Shown: positions 46,117 through 54,124 of the stretch, piece by piece
Layout: every line of letters starts with the position of its first letter
Numbering within the stretch: position 1 is the first letter of the stretch
NCBI RefSeq assembly: GCF_030169785.1
Contig: NZ_CP125854.1
Location: 124,001-188,000, forward strand
Origin: Bdellovibrio sp. 22V
Lineage (GTDB): Bacteria > Bdellovibrionota > Bdellovibrionia > Bdellovibrionales > Bdellovibrionaceae
Length of the DNA stretch: 64,000 bases
Direction: 5' to 3'
Notes under the pieces: model-generated
The model's database searches: none
What the model was told of the DNA's origin: nothing
The model's input: only the letters and a program-made list of their open reading frames with translations
Position numbers and translations under genes: made by a program

Positions 46117-47067
46117 GTGGATTGCGATAAGTCTTTAGTTGAATCATTCAAGCGAGATCCCCAGGTCAGAAAAATCGTTAGCGATCATGCCGAAATCAAC
46201 ACTCCTCGACAGCTTCTGAGTGTCGCGTTTGATTGGACTGTTATGGCTGGCGCCATCGCGGTTTCACTGGCCTACCCTCATCCCCTTTTGTATTTGGCGG
46301 CCGTGGTTGTCATCGCAGCCCGGCAACATGCTTTGCTGGTAGTTATGCACGAAGGTGCCCACTTTCGAATTTCCAAGAATATCAAAGTGAATGATTTTAT
46401 CAGCAATATGCTGGCGGCATATCCCGTGATGATTTCAACGTTGGATTATCGCGTGCATCACACGGCTCACCACAAATACACAAATGGCGAGCAAGATCCC
46501 GACTGGGTTCGCAAAATTCCTTTGCAGGAATGGCAGTTTCCTCAATCTAAATCCGCCATCACCAAAACTCTTTTGCAACAGATCGCTGTCGGTGGATGGC
46601 AGTGGATTTCGTTGATGGTGAAGATGTCGAAGAAAGACTGGAAAAAGGGGCTTTACTGGGCGGGCCTTCTTGGCACCGTTGCAGTCACGGGTACATGGAA
46701 GGAATTTCTCCTTTACTGGATGGTTCCTTTAGCAACTCTCTTTCCGATGTTTCAGCGTATTCGCAGTATCTCAGAGCATTTTGGTTTGGTGCGCTCTCAC
46801 GAACTTAATGGGTCACGCAACACTCTTGCGGGTCCTATTGAGTCTTTCTTTTTAAGTCCTCACGATGTGAACTATCACTTAGCGCATCACTTGTTTCCCA
46901 GCGTGCCTCACTACAACTTGAAGTCTCTGCATAAAAGTTTGCGCGCGCATCCTGTTTATGCAGAACACGCGCATAATAACGACTCGTTTATTGCAAAGAA
47001 AAATTCCGTATGGAAAGACCTGCAGACGATTGAAGGTCACGAACAGAAAGTGCAAAAAGCGGCTTAG
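46117..47067 (+). CDS. Membrane fatty-acid desaturase
   Basis: 316 residues, starting at GTG. Histidine boxes HEGAH (78-82), HHTAHH (114-119) and HLAHH (254-258, followed by LFPSVPHYN) are the di-iron ligands of membrane desaturases. Hydrophobic segments flank them. It likely introduces a double bond into phospholipid acyl chains and thus sets membrane fluidity. The position of the bond and the electron donor are not predictable. Its leader is strongly structured. Confidence 0.88.
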   Translation: MDCDKSLVESFKRDPQVRKIVSDHAEINTPRQLLSVAFDWTVMAGAIAVSLAYPHPLLYLAAVVVIAARQHALLVVMHEGAHFRISKNIKVNDFISNMLAAYPVMISTLDYRVHHTAHHKYTNGEQDPDWVRKIPLQEWQFPQSKSAITKTLLQQIAVGGWQWISLMVKMSKKDWKKGLYWAGLLGTVAVTGTWKEFLLYWMVPLATLFPMFQRIRSISEHFGLVRSHELNGSRNTLAGPIESFFLSPHDVNYHLAHHLFPSVPHYNLKSLHKSLRAHPVYAEHAHNNDSFIAKKNSVWKDLQTIEGHEQKVQKAA

Positions 47068-47072
47068 TCCCG

Positions 47073-47103
47073 GGACCTCTAGGCGAGGTCCACTTCTCTT
47101 TTT
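47073..47103 (+). terminator. Hairpin between desaturase and tdk
   Basis: GGACCTC/GAGGTCC (47073-47079, 47085-47091) with loop TAGGC, then ACTTCTCTTTTT on the plus strand. It overlaps the end of tdk on the other strand. Confidence 0.5.
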
Positions 47104-47693
47104 AATTTCCAGTCCATCGTGGGAAGATCGACTTCCGGTTTGAAGTGCTGACGGCAGCGCGCTTCATAAGCATCATGCGCACCAACTAAAACTTGGCTGT
47201 CGCCTCCGCCGGTTCTTTGGGTGCGGCTGGCTTGAGCTCCGCAAACTACGCAGACAGCATGTTGCTTCGTCACGCTCTCGGCGATCGCCATCAAAGTCGG
47301 CATCGGTTCGAAAGGTTTGCCCTGCCAGTCCGTATCAAGGCCCGCGATGATCACACGCAATCCGCGATCGGCAAGATCCTGCACCACTTTCACCAAGTTT
47401 TGCGAAAAGAACTGACCTTCATCAATACCAATCACTTTTGTTCCTGGTTTTAGATGATTCCAAATCTCTTCGGCATCTTGAATCGGTTGCGACTGGATCG
47501 TCGTTAGATCGTGCGACGTAACGGCCATTTCATTATAACGCTTATCAATGATCGGTTTAAAAACTTGGATTTGCAGACGCGCGAATTCGGCGCGACGAAG
47601 ACGTCGGATCAACTCCTCGGTCTTTCCACTGAACATAGAACCCACAACAACTTCAATCCATCCGCGGGGATGAACATAAGAAAACTCAGACAC
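47079..47693 (-). CDS. tdk: Thymidine kinase
   Basis: 204 residues. P-loop GSMFSGKT (18-25), IDEGQFF, the substrate-loop region and a Cys-pair zinc site (CVVCGAQ with CRQHF near the end). Type II thymidine kinase salvages thymidine to dTMP, consistent with recycling of prey DNA in this group. It starts at GTG after GGAGGGG. Confidence 0.93.
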   Translation of the reverse strand: MSEFSYVHPRGWIEVVVGSMFSGKTEELIRRLRRAEFARLQIQVFKPIIDKRYNEMAVTSHDLTTIQSQPIQDAEEIWNHLKPGTKVIGIDEGQFFSQNLVKVVQDLADRGLRVIIAGLDTDWQGKPFEPMPTLMAIAESVTKQHAVCVVCGAQASRTQRTGGGDSQVLVGAHDAYEARCRQHFKPEVDLPTMDWKLKREVDLA

Positions 47694-47701
47694 TAAACCC
47701 C

Positions 47702-47770
47702 TCCAGTGTTCTGTTCCCCGAAACGATCATGGAAACTGGCCAGCGTGTCAAAGACTCCAAAAACACTGGA
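47702..47770 (-). promoter_or_regulatory. Inverted repeat in the tdk leader
   Basis: A 9-bp inverted repeat TCCAGTGTT/AACACTGGA (47702-47710 and 47762-47770) with 51 bp between arms. On the tdk message the second arm overlaps the start of the GGAGGGG ribosome binding site. Only one stem, so chance is possible. Confidence 0.25.
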
Positions 47771-47980
47771 TGCACACTGCCAAAAAGCACGCCTGCGTTA
47801 CAATCATGAGGCCTTTCCAGATTCCTAACGCCGATCTGTAAGACACCTCGGCGACTGAAGTTTTTTCTAAACTGGTGCCGATTTTCTGCAAAACACGTCG
47901 ATCTTTCATATTTTTAAGGGGGTCCACGGCTCTTAATGCTTGATGTTGCGGCGCATCCTCGGCTACCTAGGCCGAACGTT

Positions 47981-49360
47981 ATGAGTAGGTTTTTAAGATT
48001 TCGACAGAAAATCACTAAGGCCTTTTTGTTTGGGGCTTTAGGACTCACGACCATCGCAATGAATGGGTGCGACTCTATTTATTGGGATGAGCAGGAGAGT
48101 CTTGCCCAGGTTCAAGCCAAGGGCGAGATCGTCGTACTCACTACGCAAAGTCCTCTTATATATAGTAAGCCGAAAAGAGGAGACGCCTTCGGTATCGATC
48201 ACGACCTGATCCAAAACTTCGCCCACCGCTATAATATAAAGATAAAGTACGTGGTGTTGCCGGATGAGGACTCGGTGATGCGAGCCTTGTTAAAAGGCGA
48301 AGGAGATATCGCTGCCGCCCGTTTGAGGACTCCTCATAATAATCAAGGCTTTCTGGCGGGCCCGGCTTACGAAGAAACTTATCTTAGCCTGTACTGCCAC
48401 AAAAAATCGCAGGTCTTAAATATCAAAGACTTGAATGGCAAAAAGATCGCGATCCTCAACAAAGACAACTACCTCGGGCTTTCTCAACGCTTGAATCAGC
48501 TTTCTCCTGCGGTGCAGGTGGAAGTTCTCGAAAACATCAAAACGCAAGAACTCATCTCTCTGACGTCACAAAACAAATACGACTGCGCGATTGCTGAAAA
48601 TTTCAGCGGAGATTTTTATAGCCGTTATCATGGCCAAGTTGAAAAAATCGCCGCCCTGACAGAGCCGTACTCTCTAAGCTGGTTGGTGACGCCGAACAAT
48701 CCGGATCTTTTGTCGTTGATGCAGGCGTGGTTCCAACAAGCTTCCCGCGACGATGAAGTGATGCTTGTGCTGGATCGCTATAAAACTTATCTTTCGCAAT
48801 TAGATAAACGCGACATCTCCCGTTTCTTTAAAAAGATTCGTACGACGTTACCGACTTACAAGCAGGCTTTCAAAAATGCCGGCGATGAACATCGTCTGCC
48901 TTGGCAGTTGATTGCTTCCGTTGCTTATCAAGAGTCGCACTGGAATCCAGATGCCCGCAGTTTCACGGGCGTGCGTGGCTTGATGCAGTTGACGACAGAA
49001 ACGGCAGATCACGTCGGCATCGAAGATCGCACGGATCCGTTGCAAAGTATTTGGGGCGGTTCCAAATATCTGCGCTATCTTTTGGATAAAACTCCGAAGC
49101 ATCTTAATCATAAAGACCGTTTGGCTTTAGCTCTTGCCGCTTACAATGTTGGTTTGGCGCATCTCAAAGACGCTCAGAAGTTGGCAGAGAAAATGGGACG
49201 CAATCCTAATTCTTGGCGCCACCTGCGCGAAGTTCTTCCTTTATTGGCGGATCCTGATTACGCCGATGAACTTGAATACGGTCCTGCACGCGGCTACGAA
49301 ACGGTTGATTTCGTCGAGCGCGTGAAATCGTTCTATAACTTAATGAACTCCGCGAGTTAA
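47981..49360 (+). CDS. mltF: MltF-like membrane-bound lytic murein transglycosylase
   Basis: About 459 residues from the ATG at 47981 (an ATG at 47936 has a distant AAGGGGG). N-terminal hydrophobic segment (about 14-28) with a Cys in MNGC that may be a weak lipobox. An extracellular solute-binding-like domain (about 40-270) is followed by an SLT lysozyme-like domain (about 300-440), with catalytic Glu in AYQESHWNP, RGLMQLT and LALAAYNVG. It cleaves peptidoglycan glycan strands, forming 1,6-anhydro ends. A predator could use it to modify prey or its own wall. Confidence 0.88.
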   Translation: MSRFLRFRQKITKAFLFGALGLTTIAMNGCDSIYWDEQESLAQVQAKGEIVVLTTQSPLIYSKPKRGDAFGIDHDLIQNFAHRYNIKIKYVVLPDEDSVMRALLKGEGDIAAARLRTPHNNQGFLAGPAYEETYLSLYCHKKSQVLNIKDLNGKKIAILNKDNYLGLSQRLNQLSPAVQVEVLENIKTQELISLTSQNKYDCAIAENFSGDFYSRYHGQVEKIAALTEPYSLSWLVTPNNPDLLSLMQAWFQQASRDDEVMLVLDRYKTYLSQLDKRDISRFFKKIRTTLPTYKQAFKNAGDEHRLPWQLIASVAYQESHWNPDARSFTGVRGLMQLTTETADHVGIEDRTDPLQSIWGGSKYLRYLLDKTPKHLNHKDRLALALAAYNVGLAHLKDAQKLAEKMGRNPNSWRHLREVLPLLADPDYADELEYGPARGYETVDFVERVKSFYNLMNSAS

Positions 49361-49394
49361 GTCAGTCCTCTGTTGTTGAGTTAGAGGACTGACT
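49360..49394 (+). terminator. Hairpin between mltF and glmS
   Basis: Perfect 12-bp stem AGTCAGTCCTCT/AGAGGACTGACT (49360-49371, 49383-49394) with an 11-nt loop, then TTCT. It sits between convergent genes and could serve both, though the T-run is poor on either side. Confidence 0.6.
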
Positions 49395-49403
49395 TTCTAA
49401 AAA

Positions 49404-51290
49404 TTATTCTACTGTGACTGATTTTGCGAGATTGCGTGGTTGATCCACGTCGTAACCTAGATTGCATGCAAGATGGTAAGACATCAACTGCAATGGGATG
49501 ACAGAAAGAATCGCGTTCGCAGTCCAGTGCGCTTTCGGGATCGAAAGATAATATTCACTGATCGCACGCAATTTTTCATTATCGCCTGTGCCGATAGAAA
49601 TCACTTTCCCACCGCGCGCGCGCGCTTCTTCCAAATTGCTGATTGTCTTTTCATACAGGTGATCTGTCGGAGCAACCATGACGATTGCCATACGCTCGTC
49701 AATCAACGCCAAAGGCCCGTGCTTCATTTCGCCCGCCGCATAGCCTTCCGCATGCATATAAGCGAGTTCTTTGAGCTTCAATGCCCCTTCCATCGCGATT
49801 GGGAAGCTTGTTCCACGTCCCATGTAAAGGAAGCCGCGGAAAAGTTTAAGCTTTGACGACGCTTCTTCGAAATATTTGTCATAAGCCAACACGCCTTCCA
49901 TCTGCGACGGCAAAGCAAGAAGAGTTTTAACAAGATCTTTTTCTGTCGCCGCATCCATCACGCCACGCACACGCGCCATCGCAATTGCAAAGCAGTTTAA
50001 AACCGCCATTGTGCTTGTGAAGGCTTTTGTCGAAGCGACTCCGATCTCAGGGCCCGAATTCATGTACATGTGACCGTGGGCCTCGCGATCAATCGTCGAG
50101 TTACGCACGTTACAGATGCTCAAAGTCGTTGCGCCCATTTCTTTCGCCATGCGGATCGCTGCTAACGTATCGGCAGTCTCTCCACTTTGGGAAATCGTCA
50201 TAACCAAAGTTTTTGGCGGAATCACCGGATTGCGGTAACGGAATTCACTGGCGATATCGCACTCTACTGGAACTTTCGCCAATTGCTCGATCAAGTATTT
50301 ACCGACCATGCCGGCATAGTTCGAAGTTCCGCACGCGATGATGAATACGCGTTCGATGTCCTTCAAGACGGCTTGCGTTTTTGTCCAATCCGCAGCGCTG
50401 TCCAACTCGTCCAATTTCTGAACAGGGTGACCGCCGAAGCCGATATTTTTAAGAGCGACAGTGAAGAACTCCGGATTCACATGCGGTTCAATCGCGGCGG
50501 CCACGGCACGAGGTTGCTCGTAAATTTCTTTGAGCATGTAATGCGCGTAACCCTGCTTTTCAACCATCTCTGGATTCCAGTTGAGCTCGACGACTTTCTT
50601 CTGAATCGGGAAACCGTTGGCAGAGAAGAACTGAACGTCCGTGCCGTTGATTGCCACGATCTCGCGATCTTCAAGATACACAAACTTTTTCGTGTACTGA
50701 ATAAGCGCTTGCACATCGCTGGCGACAAAAGATTCTTTTTCGCCCAAGCCCACCACTAAAGGAGGACCGTCTTTAAATGCCACCAAACGATCCGGTTGAT
50801 GTTCCCACATCACCACAATTGAAAAGGCACCGCGAAGCTTGTTCAGAACGCTTTCAACCGCTTTAAACAGGTCCTTTGTGTTTTCAACTTCGTTCGCGAT
50901 CAAATGCGCCACAAGTTCAGAGTCTGTGTCGGAAGTGATTTCAGCGCCTTGAGCGACAAGTTCTTCACGGATATCAAGATAGTTTTCAATAATCCCGTTG
51001 TGCACAAGATTGATTCCGCGCACTTGGTGCGGATGGGCGTTTCTTTCAGAAGGCTTTCCGTGAGTCGCCCAGCGCGTATGACCGATACCGATATGACCGT
51101 CGAATTTTTCCGTGGTCAGCTTTTCTTCCAGAGCTTTAAGTTTGCCCTGCGCGCGCACGCGTTTCGTTTTGCCTTGATCAAGAATAGCCACGCCCGCGCT
51201 GTCATAACCGCGATACTCAAGCTTTTTAAGGCCGCTGATAATAATGTCTTTTGGATTTTGTGGTCCTAGATAACCAACGATACCGCACAT
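49404..51290 (-). CDS. glmS: Glucosamine-6-phosphate synthase (isomerising)
   Basis: 628 residues. Cys2 is the glutaminase nucleophile (MCGIVGYLG). The N-terminal class II amidotransferase domain is followed by two SIS domains (TSNYAG, SQSGETADT, STKAFTS) and the C-terminal end LAKSVTVE. It makes glucosamine 6-phosphate, the first step to UDP-GlcNAc for cell wall and lipid A. Encoded 8 bp after glmU. No upstream glmS ribozyme is seen. Confidence 0.95.
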   Translation of the reverse strand: MCGIVGYLGPQNPKDIIISGLKKLEYRGYDSAGVAILDQGKTKRVRAQGKLKALEEKLTTEKFDGHIGIGHTRWATHGKPSERNAHPHQVRGINLVHNGIIENYLDIREELVAQGAEITSDTDSELVAHLIANEVENTKDLFKAVESVLNKLRGAFSIVVMWEHQPDRLVAFKDGPPLVVGLGEKESFVASDVQALIQYTKKFVYLEDREIVAINGTDVQFFSANGFPIQKKVVELNWNPEMVEKQGYAHYMLKEIYEQPRAVAAAIEPHVNPEFFTVALKNIGFGGHPVQKLDELDSAADWTKTQAVLKDIERVFIIACGTSNYAGMVGKYLIEQLAKVPVECDIASEFRYRNPVIPPKTLVMTISQSGETADTLAAIRMAKEMGATTLSICNVRNSTIDREAHGHMYMNSGPEIGVASTKAFTSTMAVLNCFAIAMARVRGVMDAATEKDLVKTLLALPSQMEGVLAYDKYFEEASSKLKLFRGFLYMGRGTSFPIAMEGALKLKELAYMHAEGYAAGEMKHGPLALIDERMAIVMVAPTDHLYEKTISNLEEARARGGKVISIGTGDNEKLRAISEYYLSIPKAHWTANAILSVIPLQLMSYHLACNLGYDVDQPRNLAKSVTVE

Positions 51291-51298
51291 ACTAACAC

Positions 51299-52693
51299 CT
51301 ATTCCTTGTCATCCGCTTCCGGAGCTTTAGGAGTATAATTTTCTTTTACAAATTGTTTCCCACGCGCCACAGCCAAAGCTTTTGCGGGGACATTTTTCGT
51401 GATCGTCGATCCCGAACCGATGATGGCATCGTCACCCACTTCAATAGGGGCGATGAATTGCGTGTCACTGCCAACGAACACACGATTCCCAATCTTCGTT
51501 TTATATTTCTTTCTGTCCGCAGCGTAGTTGCAAGTTATAGTTCCGCAACCTACGTTCACTTCTTCACCCACCTCGGCATCGCCAAGATATGTTAAGTGAC
51601 CGGCTTTGGATTTTTTCCCGAACTTCACTTTTTTCATTTCGACGAAATTGCCCACGTGCGCTTCTTCGAAGATTTCCGTTTCAGGACGAAGACGCGCATA
51701 AGGACCGACAGAAACTTTATTATGAAGTTTTGAGTTCTCTAGATACGTGCCGCCGCGCACTTGCACGCTGTCACCAATCTCGGAATCTGAAATAAAAGAA
51801 TTCGATTCAATCACAGTGAACGAACCGATTTTGGAGCGGCCGCGAATAAAGACATTCGGGTAAATCACAGTCCCAGCGCCGATTTCCACGGATTCTTCCA
51901 CATAAGTCGAGCGCGGGTCGATCATCAAAACGCCCTCTTCCATCAAACGAAGAGCTTTGCGTTTAAAGATCAAGCGAGTGGCGTTAGCCAACTCCAGCTG
52001 ATTGTTTACGCCGACAGCGACTTTCGGCGTCGACTTAATCGCTTGAACGCGGCACTTATCCTGAATGCACAATGAAATTAAATCCGTGATGTAGAATTCT
52101 TTTTTTGAATTGTTGTTTTGAATCTTTGGCAAATACTCGGACAGAATAGAAGCTTTCACGATGTAGATGCCGGTATTGATCTCGTTGATTTTTAATGTAT
52201 CGGCAGAAGCGTCTTTTGCCTCTACGATTGCCATCAAATCACCTTTGTGACGAACAATACGGCCGAACTCGCCTGGTTTCTTTACAACAGCAGTCACCAC
52301 CGCCAAATCGCATTTTTCATCGCGGAAAATACGCACGAACTCTTTAACGTCGGCAGCTTCAATCAAGGGATGATCGCCGTTCATGATAACAACGTCGCCT
52401 TCGATTGTTTCAGGTTTCGCGCAACGAACGGCGTGCGCTGTTCCCAACTGCTCGTCTTGAACGTAACAAGCGACTCCCATAGGCTCGACGACTTGGCGGA
52501 CCAAGTTTTGTCCATGGCCCACGATGACGCGCACTTCGGCAGCGCCCGCTTGTTTAGAAGCTTGAATGACTTTTTCGATCATAGGGCGGCCGGCCACAGG
52601 ATGCAGGACTTTCGGGAGCGGGGACTTCATACGAGTGCCCTTCCCAGCTGCGAGCGCGATCACCGTCAATTTCTCAGATCCATTTGCTGACAT
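51299..52693 (-). CDS. glmU: Bifunctional GlcNAc-1-P uridyltransferase/GlcN-1-P acetyltransferase
   Basis: 464 residues. N-terminal pyrophosphorylase with LAAGKGTRMKSPLPKVLHPVAG (about 13-34) and GDHPL; the C-terminal left-handed beta helix (about 250-450) includes VGNFVEMKK and GCGTITCNYA acetyltransferase motifs. It makes UDP-GlcNAc, so it forms a natural pathway operon with glmS. The ATG follows AGGAATCCTCG. Confidence 0.95.
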   Translation of the reverse strand: MSANGSEKLTVIALAAGKGTRMKSPLPKVLHPVAGRPMIEKVIQASKQAGAAEVRVIVGHGQNLVRQVVEPMGVACYVQDEQLGTAHAVRCAKPETIEGDVVIMNGDHPLIEAADVKEFVRIFRDEKCDLAVVTAVVKKPGEFGRIVRHKGDLMAIVEAKDASADTLKINEINTGIYIVKASILSEYLPKIQNNNSKKEFYITDLISLCIQDKCRVQAIKSTPKVAVGVNNQLELANATRLIFKRKALRLMEEGVLMIDPRSTYVEESVEIGAGTVIYPNVFIRGRSKIGSFTVIESNSFISDSEIGDSVQVRGGTYLENSKLHNKVSVGPYARLRPETEIFEEAHVGNFVEMKKVKFGKKSKAGHLTYLGDAEVGEEVNVGCGTITCNYAADRKKYKTKIGNRVFVGSDTQFIAPIEVGDDAIIGSGSTITKNVPAKALAVARGKQFVKENYTPKAPEADDKE

Positions 52694-52748
52694 CGAGGAT
52701 TCCTTTTAAAAGCTTTTCTTCTCTGAAAAAAACAGGCTTAATTATCAC

Positions 52749-53441
52749 ATGCAAGGAAAAATTTTTCACCAAACTTCTTGGGCAAAAACATCTCGTGGAA
52801 CTCCTATCGAGCTGTATAAAAAATCACACAGTTTGCGTGACTTTTCCGAACGTCCCATTCTCTTTATCGGCGGGGTTCACGGTGACGAGCCCGAGGGCGT
52901 GCGACTCGCACAAGAGTTGATTCGCTGGCTCCTCGAGCAAGAAGCACTCAAAAGTGAGAAAATTCGCCCTTGGCTTCTCATTCCTTGTATTAATCCTGAC
53001 GGATACTCTCAGAATCAAAGAACGAACGCCAATGGCGTGGACCTGAACCGCAATTTTCCCTGCCGCGATTGGAGCCCTGAAGCGAAAGCACCTCGATATT
53101 ACCCTGGCCCTTCGCCCGGAAGCGAGAGCGAAGTACAGGCTTTGGTAAAACTCATTGAGGACGAAAAGCCACAGCTCATAGTACACTTTCATTCGTGGGA
53201 GCCTTGCGTTGTCTATACGGGACAACCGGGCAAAGAAGCTGCGGAAATTCTTGCGAGCGGAACGACCTACGAAGCACGCGAGGACATCGGCTACCCGACT
53301 CCGGGAAGCCTGGGGCAGTACGGCTGGATCGAACATCAGATTCCCGTTATCTGTATCGAAGAGCAGGAACACATCAGCTTGGATCTGGTGTGGCCTCACT
53401 TCAAACCGGGCCTGGAGAAATTGCTGACAGGAAAATCGTAA
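52749..53441 (+). CDS. M14-family zinc carboxypeptidase, MpaA-like murein peptide amidase
   Basis: 230 residues. Zinc ligands His44 and Glu47 in GGVHGDEPEG and a third His in IVHFHSW (about 146-148). NRNFP (100-104) and the catalytic Glu region IEEQEH (about 207-211) follow. No signal peptide, so it is cytoplasmic like E. coli MpaA, which cuts gamma-D-Glu-Dap in recycled murein tripeptide. Its stop overlaps the following HAD gene by one base. Confidence 0.8.
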   Translation: MQGKIFHQTSWAKTSRGTPIELYKKSHSLRDFSERPILFIGGVHGDEPEGVRLAQELIRWLLEQEALKSEKIRPWLLIPCINPDGYSQNQRTNANGVDLNRNFPCRDWSPEAKAPRYYPGPSPGSESEVQALVKLIEDEKPQLIVHFHSWEPCVVYTGQPGKEAAEILASGTTYEAREDIGYPTPGSLGQYGWIEHQIPVICIEEQEHISLDLVWPHFKPGLEKLLTGKS

Positions 53442-54124
53442 TGGCAAAATATAAATCTTTGGCCTTTGATTTGGACGACACTTTGTTAGACACCTCAGGA
53501 CTTTTAGTTCCGATGGCGTCCCGTCGCGCCTGCGAAGCCATGCTGGCTGCGGGTTTGCGCTGCACCCTTGACGAGTGCCTGCAAGCACGCCAGGAACTTG
53601 CCGCTGACTTTTCGCATACGGAAATTTTCACTCAGATCGTCAATCGCTACGGCACGAACCAAGCCGGCAAAGCGATTCACGATGCTTTGGAAGAGTTTTA
53701 CAATCCCCACGTGCCAGTGACGTTGCCTCTCCTTCCCGGCTCCTTGGAGAACCTGGAAGCTTTAAAAAAGCAGTACAATCTTTTTCTGGTGACGATGGGA
53801 TCTTACGAGTCTCAGGTCAAAAAAATCAAAGCCTTGAACATCGAACATCACTTCAAGAAAATTTACATCTTGAACGGATTCATCGGAGAAAAAAAAGATT
53901 CTGCATTTCGCGATATTGTGCGCTCTGAAAAACATCATCCTCACGAGCTTCTGAGTATCGGCAATCGCCTTTCAAGCGAAATTCGCGACGGAAAAAGTAT
54001 TGGCGCCGACACTTGTTACTTTGCTTACGGCGAACACGTCGGCGAAAAACCGCAAATTCCTGAAGACCATCCGGACTTCACGATTTCTCACCACAAGGAA
54101 CTTATTCAGGTATGCGGACTTTAA
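53441..54124 (+). CDS. HAD-family hydrolase
   Basis: 227 residues. Motif I FDLDDTLLDTSG (Asp10 nucleophile, Asp12 acid), motif II LLVTMGS, Lys in GFIGEKKDSA and an acidic motif in LSIGNRLSSEIRDGKSIGA. A C1-capped phosphatase of unknown substrate. TAATG overlap with the amidase gene and a 13-bp overlap with the kinase gene suggest an operon. Confidence 0.85.
   Translation: MAKYKSLAFDLDDTLLDTSGLLVPMASRRACEAMLAAGLRCTLDECLQARQELAADFSHTEIFTQIVNRYGTNQAGKAIHDALEEFYNPHVPVTLPLLPGSLENLEALKKQYNLFLVTMGSYESQVKKIKALNIEHHFKKIYILNGFIGEKKDSAFRDIVRSEKHHPHELLSIGNRLSSEIRDGKSIGADTCYFAYGEHVGEKPQIPEDHPDFTISHHKELIQVCGL

Noticed and set aside
47872-47890. TGGTGCC...TGCA as a sigma-54 promoter for the mltF gene
   Set aside because: The GG to GC distance is 12 bp rather than 10.
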